Notes under the pieces: generated by a model
Database searches by the model: none
Told to the model about the DNA's origin: nothing
Seen by the model: the letters and a program-made list of their open reading frames with translations, nothing else
NCBI RefSeq assembly: GCF_011067745.1
Contig: NZ_JAAMPJ010000001.1
Span: forward strand, 1,164,829-1,228,828
Source of the DNA: Lentzea alba
Lineage (GTDB): Bacteria > Actinomycetota > Actinomycetes > Mycobacteriales > Pseudonocardiaceae
Reading direction: 5' to 3'
DNA length: 64,000 nucleotides
Shown here: positions 1 to 7,104 of the stretch, piece after piece
How the letters are laid out: each line of letters starts with the position of its first letter
Numbering within the stretch: the stretch's first letter is position 1
Made by a program: the position numbers and the translations under genes

Positions 1-792
1 GGCACGAACTTCGTGCTGCCGCCGACGTTGCGGGCGGGCAAGGTGGTCACGATCCACGACCTGGCGTTCCTGGACGCGCCCGGCGACCTGCCGCCGTCCG
101 ACCGACGGTTGCCGGAACTGGTCCGGTTGTCGGCTCAGCGCGCGGACGTGATCTGCACGCCGACCGCGGCGGTGGCTTCGGTGGTGGCGGACCGGTTCTC
201 GGTGCCGCTGGAGAAGATCGTCGTGACGCCGCTCGGGGTCGATCCGGCGTGGTTCGCTTCGCGGGCGCCGTCGGCCACCTTGCGCGGCCGGTTGGGGTTG
301 CCGTCGGAGTACCTGCTGTTCGTGGGTGCGGACGGGCCGCGCAAGGGCCTCGAGTACCTGGCCAAGGCGCACGCGGCCGATCCTTCGTTGCCCCCGTTGG
401 TGATCGTGGGACCCGGTCGGTCCGGTGTGGACGGTCGGGTGCTGCGGACCGGGTACCTGTCGGACGTGCACCTGCGGTCCGTGGTCGCCGGGGCCACGGC
501 GTTGGTGCTGCCCTCGCGCGATGAGGGCTTCGGCTTGCCGGTGCTGGAAGCGTTGGCGTGCAACGTTCCTGTGGTGTGCTCGGACGTGCCCGCGTTGCGC
601 GAGGTCGCCGGTGGGCACGCGCTGCACGTGCCGGTCGGCGACGTCGAGGCACTGGCCGACGGGTTGGCTCAGGCCGTCGCGGCACCCAAGACCCCTGAGG
701 CCCAGTCCGAGCGGCGAGCGCACGCGGCCGAGTTCACCTGGCGCAGGTGCGCCGAGAAAACGGTCGAGGCTTACCGGCGGAGCAGGGCCTAA
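1..792 (+). CDS. Glycosyltransferase family 4, 5'-truncated
   Basis: The frame is open from the first base (GTNF precedes the first GTG at 13), so the true start lies outside the window and only the C-terminal two thirds is present. The fold is GT-B: an acceptor-side segment (VVTIHDLAFLD), then a Rossmann-type nucleotide-sugar domain with LFVGADGPRKGLEYL and the retaining EGFGLPVLE (E-x7-E) motif typical of GT4 enzymes such as mannosyl- and rhamnosyltransferases. Acceptor and sugar cannot be told from sequence. The convergent rmlD-rmlB genes supply dTDP-rhamnose, so a role in a rhamnose-containing wall polysaccharide is a reasonable inference. A long hairpin follows the stop codon by 8 bases. 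Confidence 0.9.
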   Translation, partial: GTNFVLPPTLRAGKVVTIHDLAFLDAPGDLPPSDRRLPELVRLSAQRADVICTPTAAVASVVADRFSVPLEKIVVTPLGVDPAWFASRAPSATLRGRLGLPSEYLLFVGADGPRKGLEYLAKAHAADPSLPPLVIVGPGRSGVDGRVLRTGYLSDVHLRSVVAGATALVLPSRDEGFGLPVLEALACNVPVVCSDVPALREVAGGHALHVPVGDVEALADGLAQAVAAPKTPEAQSERRAHAAEFTWRRCAEKTVEAYRRSRA

Positions 793-799
793 CGTGCCG

Positions 800-844
800 T
801 GAACGGCGCTTTTGTGGACCACAAGTCCACAAAAGCGCCGTTCA
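800..844. terminator. Perfect 20-bp hairpin, palindrome family A
   Basis: Arms 800-819 and 825-844 are perfect reverse complements (core GAACGGCGCTTTTGTGGAC) around the loop CACAA. It begins 8 bases after the glycosyltransferase stop, so it probably terminates that gene. It lacks a clear U tract. The same core recurs at 54410-54470. Confidence 0.75.
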
Positions 845-1045
845 TGGCCAGCTTCACCGAGAGTGCGGCCTCGGCGAGCGCCTGTCGAGCTGGCTCATCG
901 ACACCTGCCGCGAGCCCGTCAGCACAGCAACGCACCTCAGGAAGCGCTGCCGATCGGTATCCGCTGTCGCGGGACGCTGAGGATTGCGCCCGGAATCGAA
1001 CATGCCGAACAGGTTCTCGTACTTGAAACGGCCGTGCCAGACCGG
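845..1045. other. Spacer without a convincing gene
   Basis: This lies between the hairpin and the 3' end of rmlD. The minus strand stays open through it, upstream of and in another frame from rmlD, and encodes an alanine-rich stretch (ADGLAAGVDEPARQALAE) that looks like the tail of a protein but has no start or recognisable family. It could be decayed coding sequence. I support no gene here. Confidence 0.3.
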
Positions 1046-1894
1046 TCACTCCAATGGCGCAGCACCGGTACGGGGAGCTACCACCCCGGCCCGGAATGCC
1101 TCCGAAAGGGCGCTTCGCCACTGCGGCAACGGACGTAGTCCCGCTGCCTCCCACGCCGCGCCCGACAGCACCGAGTAGGCGGGTCGCGGGGCCGGTCGCG
1201 GGAAGTCGGCCGTGGTGCAGGGCCGCACGCGCGCCGGATCGGCGCCGAGCTCCTCGAAAATCGCCTGTGCGAACCGGAACCACGTCGTCTCACCGCCGCC
1301 GGTCGCGTGCAGCAACCGCTCGTCCGGCAGGACCGAGGCGAGCTCCAGCAGCCCGGCGGCGAGGTCGCGCGACCACGTCGGCGAGCCGACCTGATCATCC
1401 ACAACGGACAGTGACGGGCGCGAGGATTCCAGTGCCGCCATGGTCTTCACGAAGTTCGAGCCGTGCACGCCGTAAACCCACGCGGTGCGCACGACCCAGC
1501 CGCCCGCTTCGAGCACGCGGCGTTCGCCTTCGAGCTTCGTTCGGCCGTAAGCGGACTTGGGACCAACGGGGTCGGACGGCTCGTACGGCCGCGTGCCGTC
1601 ACCGGAGAACACGTAGTCCGTGGAGACGTGGATCATCGGAATGCCAACGGAAGCGCACGCCTCGGCCAGCAGACCCGGGCCGACGGCGTTCACCGCGAAG
1701 GCGGTCGACTCGTCGGTCTCAGCGGCGTCGACGGCCGTGTAGGCGGCACAGTTGATCACCGCGGTGGCGCCGGCCAGATCCGCAGCCGTGACCGCAGTCA
1801 CGTCCAGCTCGGCCGACGAGAGCGCGCGCACGGTCGGGGACAGGGCAGCGAGGTCGTGGCCGAGCTGGCCACGACCACCGGGAACGAGGATCAA
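1046..1894 (-). CDS. rmlD: dTDP-4-dehydrorhamnose reductase
   Basis: Catalyses the last step of dTDP-L-rhamnose synthesis, the NAD(P)H-dependent reduction of dTDP-4-dehydro-L-rhamnose, in the cytoplasm. The 282-residue length is usual. An N-terminal Rossmann motif (GGRGQLG, residues 6-12), the STDYVF segment (91-96) and the catalytic Tyr-Lys pair in YGRTK (116-120) mark it as an RmlD-type extended SDR. The chosen TTG start lies 3 bases after the rmlB stop, so both genes are probably translated from one message. rmlA and rmlC are not in the window. Rhamnose is the expected linker sugar between peptidoglycan and arabinogalactan in this group. Confidence 0.95.
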   Translation of the reverse strand: MILVPGGRGQLGHDLAALSPTVRALSSAELDVTAVTAADLAGATAVINCAAYTAVDAAETDESTAFAVNAVGPGLLAEACASVGIPMIHVSTDYVFSGDGTRPYEPSDPVGPKSAYGRTKLEGERRVLEAGGWVVRTAWVYGVHGSNFVKTMAALESSRPSLSVVDDQVGSPTWSRDLAAGLLELASVLPDERLLHATGGGETTWFRFAQAIFEELGADPARVRPCTTADFPRPAPRPAYSVLSGAAWEAAGLRPLPQWRSALSEAFRAGVVAPRTGAAPLE

Positions 1895-1897
1895 CGC

Positions 1898-2884
1898 TCA
1901 GCCCTTCGCCAACTGAGCGCGCTCCTTGAGCGGCTCCCACCAGGCGCGGTTCTCGCGGTACCACTCGACCGTGTCGGCGAGACCGACGGCGAAGTCGACC
2001 TGCGGCGCGTAGCCGAGCTCGGTGGCGATCTTGGAGATGTCCACCGAGTAGCGGCGGTCGTGGCCCTTGCGGTCCTCCCACGGCTCCACGAAGGACCAGT
2101 CGCGGCCCGTCGCGGCCAGCAGCTTCTCGGTCAGCTCGCGGTTGGTGAGCTCGGTGCCGCCACCGATGTTGTAGATCTCCCCCGGCCGGCCGCCCTCGGC
2201 GACGAGCTGGATGCCGCGGCAGTGGTCGGCTACGTGCAGCCAGTCGCGCACGTTCAGACCGTCACCGTAGAGAGGCACCTTCTTGCCGTCGATCAAATTG
2301 GTGACGAAGAGCGGAATCACCTTTTCGGGGAACTGGTACGGCCCGTAGTTGTTCGAACACCGGGTGATGCTCACCGGCAGTCCGTGAGTGCGGTGGAACG
2401 CCCGCGCGAGCAGATCGGAGGAAGCCTTGGACGCCGAGTACGGCGAGTTCGGTTCGAGGATGTGCGTCTCGCTCCAGGAGCCGTCCTCGATGGAGCCGTA
2501 GACCTCGTCCGTCGAGACGTGCACGAACCGGCCGACGCCCGCGTTCAGCGCGCCCTGCAACAGGGTCTGCGTGCCCAGGACGTTGGTCAGCACGAAGTCG
2601 GCGGACCCGGTGATGGACCGGTCGACGTGCGACTCGGCGGCGAAGTGCACGACCACGTCGACGCCGCGCATCTGCTCGGCCACGACGTCGGCGTCGCAGA
2701 TGTCGCCGCGCACGAACTCGAACTTGCCGGCGACCGACGCGAGATTGGTCTCACTGCCCGCGTAGGTGAGCTTGTCGAGCACCACCACCTCGGCACCCGC
2801 GAAGGCCGGGTACGAGCCGCTCACCAACTCCCGCACGTAGTGCGAGCCGATGAAGCCGGCCCCACCTGTCACCAGTACGCGCAT
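1898..2884 (-). CDS. rmlB: dTDP-glucose 4,6-dehydratase
   Basis: Converts dTDP-D-glucose to dTDP-4-keto-6-deoxy-D-glucose, the second step of the dTDP-rhamnose pathway. The 328 residues start with the NAD-binding GGAGFIGSH (7-15), followed by the active-site STDEVYG (124-130) and YSASK (149-153, Tyr and Lys catalytic). A strong ribosome binding site (AGGAGG) precedes the ATG. It is the first gene of an rmlB-rmlD operon and is divergent from the LCP gene beginning at 2992. The pairing with LCP ligases suggests cell-wall use rather than antibiotic glycosylation. Confidence 0.97.
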   Translation of the reverse strand: MRVLVTGGAGFIGSHYVRELVSGSYPAFAGAEVVVLDKLTYAGSETNLASVAGKFEFVRGDICDADVVAEQMRGVDVVVHFAAESHVDRSITGSADFVLTNVLGTQTLLQGALNAGVGRFVHVSTDEVYGSIEDGSWSETHILEPNSPYSASKASSDLLARAFHRTHGLPVSITRCSNNYGPYQFPEKVIPLFVTNLIDGKKVPLYGDGLNVRDWLHVADHCRGIQLVAEGGRPGEIYNIGGGTELTNRELTEKLLAATGRDWSFVEPWEDRKGHDRRYSVDISKIATELGYAPQVDFAVGLADTVEWYRENRAWWEPLKERAQLAKG

Positions 2885-2979
2885 GCCATTTCCTCCTGTG
2901 GTGTTCCCCGCTCGCAGTCTGTCACGTACCTAATCGCTGCAACCCACAGCAACGTCACGTCGTGTGTCTTATAAACGAC

Positions 2980-2985
2980 TAAACT
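2980..2985 (+). promoter_or_regulatory. -10 element TAAACT of a likely leaderless promoter
   Basis: TAAACT sits 6 bases before GTG 2992, the spacing expected if transcription starts at the start codon. The rmlB gene runs the other way from 2884, so the 107-base gap holds both promoters. Confidence 0.5.
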
Positions 2986-2991
2986 CGAGGC

Positions 2992-4557
2992 GTGGGGGAG
3001 GAAACGACTGTGGAAGGCAGGAGCCTGCCGGTCAGGGTGGAGGGGACCCGGCCGTCGGCGGCTTTCCGCGCGTTCCTGACGGCGGGAAAGATCTTCGTCG
3101 CGCTCGTCTCCGCCGCTGTGCTCCTGGTCACGTCCTACGGCTGGAACAAGCTGCGCGCCGCCAACGACGGCATCGTCAAGACCGAGGTCATCCCGGAGGA
3201 GCTCACCAAACAGGGCCCCAAGCCGCTCGACGGCGCCGTCGACATCCTCCTGGTCGGCATCGACAGCCGCACCGACGCGCAGGGCAACCCGCTGTCGAAG
3301 GAAGCGCTGGCGCTGCTCAACGGCGGCTACGCCGACGGCGAGCAGAACACCGACACGATGATCCTCGTGCACATCCCGGTGGACGGCACGCGCGCGGTCG
3401 CGATCTCGTTCCCCCGCGACTCCTACGTCGAGCTCGCCGACGGGTTCGGCAAGCACAAGCTCAACTCCGCGTTCGCCCGCCAGCGCAACACCGTCGACCA
3501 GCAGCTGCGGTCGCAGGGCGTGACGGACGAGCAGCGGATCCGCACCGAGTCGGCGGCGGCCGGCCGCAAGACGCTGATCAAGACGATCGAGAACATGTCC
3601 GGCGGCGCGGTGCGCGTCGACCGGTACGCAGAAGTCAACCTGGCGAGCTTCTACGAGGTCACCAAGGCCATCGGCGGTGTCGAGGTGTGCATCAAGGAAC
3701 CCACCTCCGACAGCGACTCCGGCGCGAACTTCCAGGCGGGCCAGCAGACCATCGAGGGCGCGGCCGCGCTGTCGTTCGTGCGGCAGCGCAAGGGCCTGCC
3801 CGACGGCGACCTGGACCGGATCGTGCGACAGCAGGTGTTCATCGGCGCGCTGGCGAAGAAGGTCCTGTCGAGCGGCACGCTGACGGACTCGACCAAACTG
3901 AACGCGCTGGTCGAGGCCGTGCAGAAGTCCGTGATCCTCAGCTCGGGCTGGGACATCACCACGTTCGCCGAGCAGATGCAGGGCCTGGTGGGCGGCAACT
4001 TCGAGTTCCGCACCATTCCCGTCGGCCCGCCGACGGACACCTACGGCGACGGCAACGTGCTGCCGGTGAACGCGGCGCAGGTGAAGAAGTTCCTCACCAC
4101 GCTCGCCGCGGACAAGCCGTCCACCAACCCCTCCGCCCCCGTCACGACCACGACGCCGCCCGCGCCGCCGAACTCCGCGATCACCGTGCAGGTCTTCAAC
4201 GCGGCGGGCATCCAGGGCCTCGCGGGCCAGGTGCTGAACACGTTGGCCGCCAAGGGTTTCCAGCGCGGTCCGGTGGGGTCGGCGCCGGAGAACAGCGACA
4301 CCACCGTGGTGCGGTACGCGGCCGGCGAGGAGGGCTCCGCGCGCAAGGTCGCGGCCGAGCTCGGGCCGAACGTGACCGTCGAGGAGAACGCGTCCGTCCG
4401 AAAGGGACAGGTGCAGGTCTTCGTCGGAACGGACTACTCGTCGCCGGACGACAACGGGGAGGACGTCGATCCCCAGGGCGTCCCCGGTACGTCGTCCGCT
4501 CCCCTGTCGAGCAGCAACCCGCCGATCACGGCGGGCGGCCTGGTCTGCGTGTACTGA
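2992..4557 (+). CDS. LytR-CpsA-Psr (LCP) ligase with LytR_C domain
   Basis: LCP proteins transfer undecaprenyl-linked glycopolymers such as arabinogalactan or teichoic-type polymers to peptidoglycan on the outer membrane face. The 521 residues show a short cytoplasmic tail, one membrane segment (about 30-48), the LCP catalytic domain with DILLVGIDSR (84-93), NTDTMILVHI (119-128) and SFPRDSYVEL (139-148, with the phosphate-binding Arg), then a Pro/Thr-rich linker and a C-terminal LytR_C domain (ITVQVFNAAGIQGLAG). Start choice is open: GTG 2992 fits leaderless transcription, while GTG 3010 is preceded by a strong GGGGGAGGA. The next gene is a paralogue lacking LytR_C. Confidence 0.93.
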   Translation: MGEETTVEGRSLPVRVEGTRPSAAFRAFLTAGKIFVALVSAAVLLVTSYGWNKLRAANDGIVKTEVIPEELTKQGPKPLDGAVDILLVGIDSRTDAQGNPLSKEALALLNGGYADGEQNTDTMILVHIPVDGTRAVAISFPRDSYVELADGFGKHKLNSAFARQRNTVDQQLRSQGVTDEQRIRTESAAAGRKTLIKTIENMSGGAVRVDRYAEVNLASFYEVTKAIGGVEVCIKEPTSDSDSGANFQAGQQTIEGAAALSFVRQRKGLPDGDLDRIVRQQVFIGALAKKVLSSGTLTDSTKLNALVEAVQKSVILSSGWDITTFAEQMQGLVGGNFEFRTIPVGPPTDTYGDGNVLPVNAAQVKKFLTTLAADKPSTNPSAPVTTTTPPAPPNSAITVQVFNAAGIQGLAGQVLNTLAAKGFQRGPVGSAPENSDTTVVRYAAGEEGSARKVAAELGPNVTVEENASVRKGQVQVFVGTDYSSPDDNGEDVDPQGVPGTSSAPLSSSNPPITAGGLVCVY

Positions 4558-4624
4558 AATCCCGGCGTAACGGGCTTCCGATAGTTAGGCTGAGCAGGCA
4601 AATCCAGCACACGGAGGACCCACG

Positions 4625-5812
4625 TTGAGCGCTGCGGCACGCGCGAAGAAGACCGCCTTGGTCATCGGCCGGACGGTCGTCGCGCTCGTTGCTGTGACAA
4701 CGTTGGTGTTCTCCGGCTACTTCTGGTCCGCGTTTCGGCTGGTGAAGGAGAACACCAACACCACGCAGATCCTCCAGGTGCTGGAGGACATCCCGAACTC
4801 GCCGCCCGCCGAGGACGGCGCGATCGACATCCTGCTGGTGGGCAGCGACAGCCGAACGGACGCACAGGGCCGGCCACTTCCCGACGACGTGCTGCGCAAG
4901 CTGCGCACCGAGGGCACGGACACGGTGAACACCGACACGATCATCGTGATGCGGGTGCCGCGCAACGGCGGCAAGGCGAGCGCGATCTCGATCCCCCGCG
5001 ACACCTACGTGCCGATCGCCGGCTACCAGGATGACAAGATCAACTCGGCGTACGGCGCGGTGAAGTTCCTGACCGCCGAACGGCTGCTGGCCGAGGGCGT
5101 GTCGGACCAGCAGGAGCGCGAGCGCAAGTCGGACGAGGCCGGGCGCAAGGCGTTGGTGCAGGCCGTGCAGGACCTGACCGGAATGCGCGTCGACCACTAC
5201 GCAGAGATCAACCTCTACGGGTTCTACCTGCTGACCGAGGTGATCGGTGGCGTGCAGGTGTGCCTGAAGGCGGGCACGTCGGATCCGAACTCCGGCGCGA
5301 ACTTCCGGGCTGGCCCGCAGCTGATCTCGGGCGGCGACGCGTTGTCGTTCGTGCGGCAGCGGAACATGCCGGGCGGTGACCTGGGTCGCATCACGCGGCA
5401 GCAGGTGTTCATGTCGCAGGCGATGAAGCAGCTGCTGTCCGCCGGCACGTTCACCGATCCGGGGAAGATGAACGGACTGCTGGACGCGGTGTCGAAGTCC
5501 GTTGTCGTGGACGAGAAGCTCGACCTCGCGACGCTGGCCACGCAGGCGCAGGGGCTCGCGTCGGGCAACGTCGAGTTCGCCACCATCCCGGTGACGAGCG
5601 TCGACGCGCGCAACGAACGCGGCCAGAGCGTGGTGACGGTCGACCGCGAGGCGGTGAAGGCGTGGGTGGCGCAGCTGATCGGCGAGACGCCGAAGCCCGC
5701 CCCGTCGTCCACCCCCGCCACGCCGTCGAAGTTCGGCCCTGGGAAGCTGCTCTCGCTGGACGGCGTGCACGCCGTCGCAGCCGCTGCCCAAGATGTGCCC
5801 TGCGTCGACTAG
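4625..5812 (+). CDS. LytR-CpsA-Psr (LCP) ligase, short form
   Basis: A second LCP-family phosphotransferase of 395 residues, paralogous to the gene 68 bases upstream. It has one membrane segment (about 11-31), then DILLVGSDSRTDAQG (68-82), NTDTIIVMRV (102-111) and SIPRDTYVP (122-130). The LytR_C domain is missing and the protein ends after a short Pro-rich stretch. The TTG start is preceded by CGGAGGA at suitable spacing. The two LCP genes and the following TIGR03089 gene are closely spaced and likely co-transcribed. Which glycopolymer each handles cannot be read from sequence. Confidence 0.92.
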   Translation: MSAAARAKKTALVIGRTVVALVAVTTLVFSGYFWSAFRLVKENTNTTQILQVLEDIPNSPPAEDGAIDILLVGSDSRTDAQGRPLPDDVLRKLRTEGTDTVNTDTIIVMRVPRNGGKASAISIPRDTYVPIAGYQDDKINSAYGAVKFLTAERLLAEGVSDQQERERKSDEAGRKALVQAVQDLTGMRVDHYAEINLYGFYLLTEVIGGVQVCLKAGTSDPNSGANFRAGPQLISGGDALSFVRQRNMPGGDLGRITRQQVFMSQAMKQLLSAGTFTDPGKMNGLLDAVSKSVVVDEKLDLATLATQAQGLASGNVEFATIPVTSVDARNERGQSVVTVDREAVKAWVAQLIGETPKPAPSSTPATPSKFGPGKLLSLDGVHAVAAAAQDVPCVD

Positions 5813-5821
5813 GAGTACCGC

Positions 5822-6505
5822 GTGAGCGTGACCGAGATCCTCTTCACGCCGTTGCTGAAGGCCGATTCCGGTCGTCCGCTGATCACGCACTACGACGACG
5901 CGACGGGCTCCCGGATCGAACTGTCCCGCGCGACCGCGGCGAACTGGGCCGCTAAGACCGCGAACTGGCTGCGTGACGAGCACGACGTCGAGCCGGGTGA
6001 CCCGGTGGCGGTGCTGCTGCCCGCGCACTGGCAGACCGCGGGCCTGTTGCTCGGCGCGTGGTGGTGCGGGGCGCACGTCGTGGGCGCGGGCGTGGACGCG
6101 AAGGTCGCCGTCGTGCCGCCGGGCGGGACCGCCGACGCCGACGTCGTGGCCGTGGCCTCGTTGCACCCCATGGGGTTGGGCTCGGGCGCTCCGGTCGACT
6201 ACCTCGACGACAGCCGCCTGCACGGCGACGACTTCACGCCGTGGCAGCCCACTCCGGGTTCGACGCTCGCCCTCGGCACGGCCACCGTCGACGACGTGGT
6301 GGCGCAAGCACGAGAGCTCGGCACCGCTCTCGGCACCGAGCCCCGGGTGATGTCCACTTTGGAGTGGAACGTGCCTTCCGGTGTGCTGGAAGGGTTCCTG
6401 GCCGTGCTGGCGGCCGGTGGTTCGCTGGTTCAGGTCAGCAATCCCGACGCGGGCCGGATGGCCGCGCGCCGGGACACCGAGAAGGTCACGCAGCTGCTGG
6501 GTTGA
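5822..6505 (+). CDS. TIGR03089 family protein (AMP-binding-like fragment)
   Basis: The 227 residues match in length and style the actinobacterial TIGR03089 family, which resembles the N-terminal part of acyl-CoA synthetase (AMP-binding) enzymes but lacks their C-terminal adenylation subdomain. Visible features are ELSRATAANWAAKTANWLRDE near the N terminus (typical of the adenylate-forming fold) and GDPVAVLLPAHWQTAGLLLGA. Its function is unknown. It starts 9 bases after the second LCP gene and the family commonly sits there, so a link to envelope assembly is plausible. It converges on doxX with a 20-base overlap. Confidence 0.82.
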   Translation: MSVTEILFTPLLKADSGRPLITHYDDATGSRIELSRATAANWAAKTANWLRDEHDVEPGDPVAVLLPAHWQTAGLLLGAWWCGAHVVGAGVDAKVAVVPPGGTADADVVAVASLHPMGLGSGAPVDYLDDSRLHGDDFTPWQPTPGSTLALGTATVDDVVAQARELGTALGTEPRVMSTLEWNVPSGVLEGFLAVLAAGGSLVQVSNPDAGRMAARRDTEKVTQLLG

Positions 6506-6902
6506 GCACCTTGTTGTTCTTGAACAGCACGCGGTCCAGCGCGTAGGCACCACCGTTGAAGCCGAGCGCGAGCGCGGTGGCGCCGAGCACGATCGCGAGC
6601 TCGGAGCCGCCCTGGCCGATCAACGGGCCCGAAGCGTGCACGAAGACGAACGCGCCGGCCATGTTGACCGCGAGCAGCACGCCGGCGATCGGCAGCGCGA
6701 GACCGGCGATCAGCGCGAGACCGCCCGCGAGCTCGACCGTCGCGGCGAACGCGGCGGAGACCGACGGCATCGGCACGCCCATCTTCTCGAACGACCCGGC
6801 GGTGCCGGCGAGGCCGTATTCGGTCCACTTCTGCCAGCCGTGCGCGATGAACACGATGCCGACGGCGATGCGGCCGATGAGTGCGGCGACGTCCTTGACC
6901 AT
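6486..6902 (-). CDS. DoxX family membrane protein
   Basis: A 138-residue integral membrane protein with four predicted helices. The N-terminal VKDVAALIGRIAVGIVFIAH and following GWQKW are typical of DoxX/MhqP/CatD-like proteins, often linked to quinone, thiol or redox stress responses. ATG 6902 is chosen because GGGGAG lies just upstream; a longer upstream reading would add 43 residues of non-membrane, poorly composed sequence. The upstream region contains inverted repeats suggesting a regulator of the MarR or HxlR type, but no such gene is adjacent. Confidence 0.88.
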   Translation of the reverse strand: MVKDVAALIGRIAVGIVFIAHGWQKWTEYGLAGTAGSFEKMGVPMPSVSAAFAATVELAGGLALIAGLALPIAGVLLAVNMAGAFVFVHASGPLIGQGGSELAIVLGATALALGFNGGAYALDRVLFKNNKVLNPAAA

Positions 6903-6937
6903 GGTTCTGGCTCCCCGATCCTGTCGTTGACCTGTCA

Positions 6938-6980
6938 GTCGTTCAACTTCAAACCAAAAAGTAGTACAGGTTTGAACGAC
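6938..6980 (-). promoter_or_regulatory. Nested inverted repeats upstream of doxX
   Basis: GTCGTTCAA (6938-6946) pairs with TTGAACGAC (6972-6980). Inside them TTCAAACC (6948-6955) pairs with GGTTTGAA (6969-6976). The block is 36-78 bases upstream of the doxX start and locally AT-rich, as expected for an operator overlapping a promoter. Confidence 0.5.
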
Positions 6981-7051
6981 CTCATGGTTTCGACAGGAAC
7001 CCAACAGCGAGTCCTTAGGTTCGCAGGTCACGGTGATCCACCCGGAACGCC

Positions 7052-7085
7052 GAACGGCCCCCGTCAGCGTCGACGGGGGCCGTTC
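7052..7085 (-). terminator. Hairpin terminator after the lectin ALF gene
   Basis: A 14-bp perfect stem (GAACGGCCCCCGTC, 7052-7065, with 7072-7085) closes a 6-base loop. It lies 19 bases beyond the stop of the minus-strand gene at 7105 and probably ends its transcript. Confidence 0.75.
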
Positions 7086-7104
7086 TACAAGCCATCTGCG
7101 CAGG

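Noticed and set aside
800..844. Small proteins encoded within the palindromes (such as MNGAFVDL and MRGAFINL starts)
   Set aside because: The similarity comes from the hairpins themselves; the frames continue into unrelated sequence and lack ribosome binding sites.
789..1283. A 164-codon minus-strand gene overlapping rmlD
   Set aside because: It runs through the family A hairpin, overlaps rmlD in another frame, and shows no family motif.
1046..2884. rmlB-rmlD as part of an antibiotic sugar cluster
   Set aside because: The neighbours are LCP ligases and a wall-type glycosyltransferase, with no biosynthetic core enzyme or deoxysugar genes nearby.
4526..6553. A 675-codon minus-strand frame across the second LCP gene and the TIGR03089 gene
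   Set aside because: Both plus-strand genes have clear family motifs, and the frame has His/Arg-rich shadow composition.
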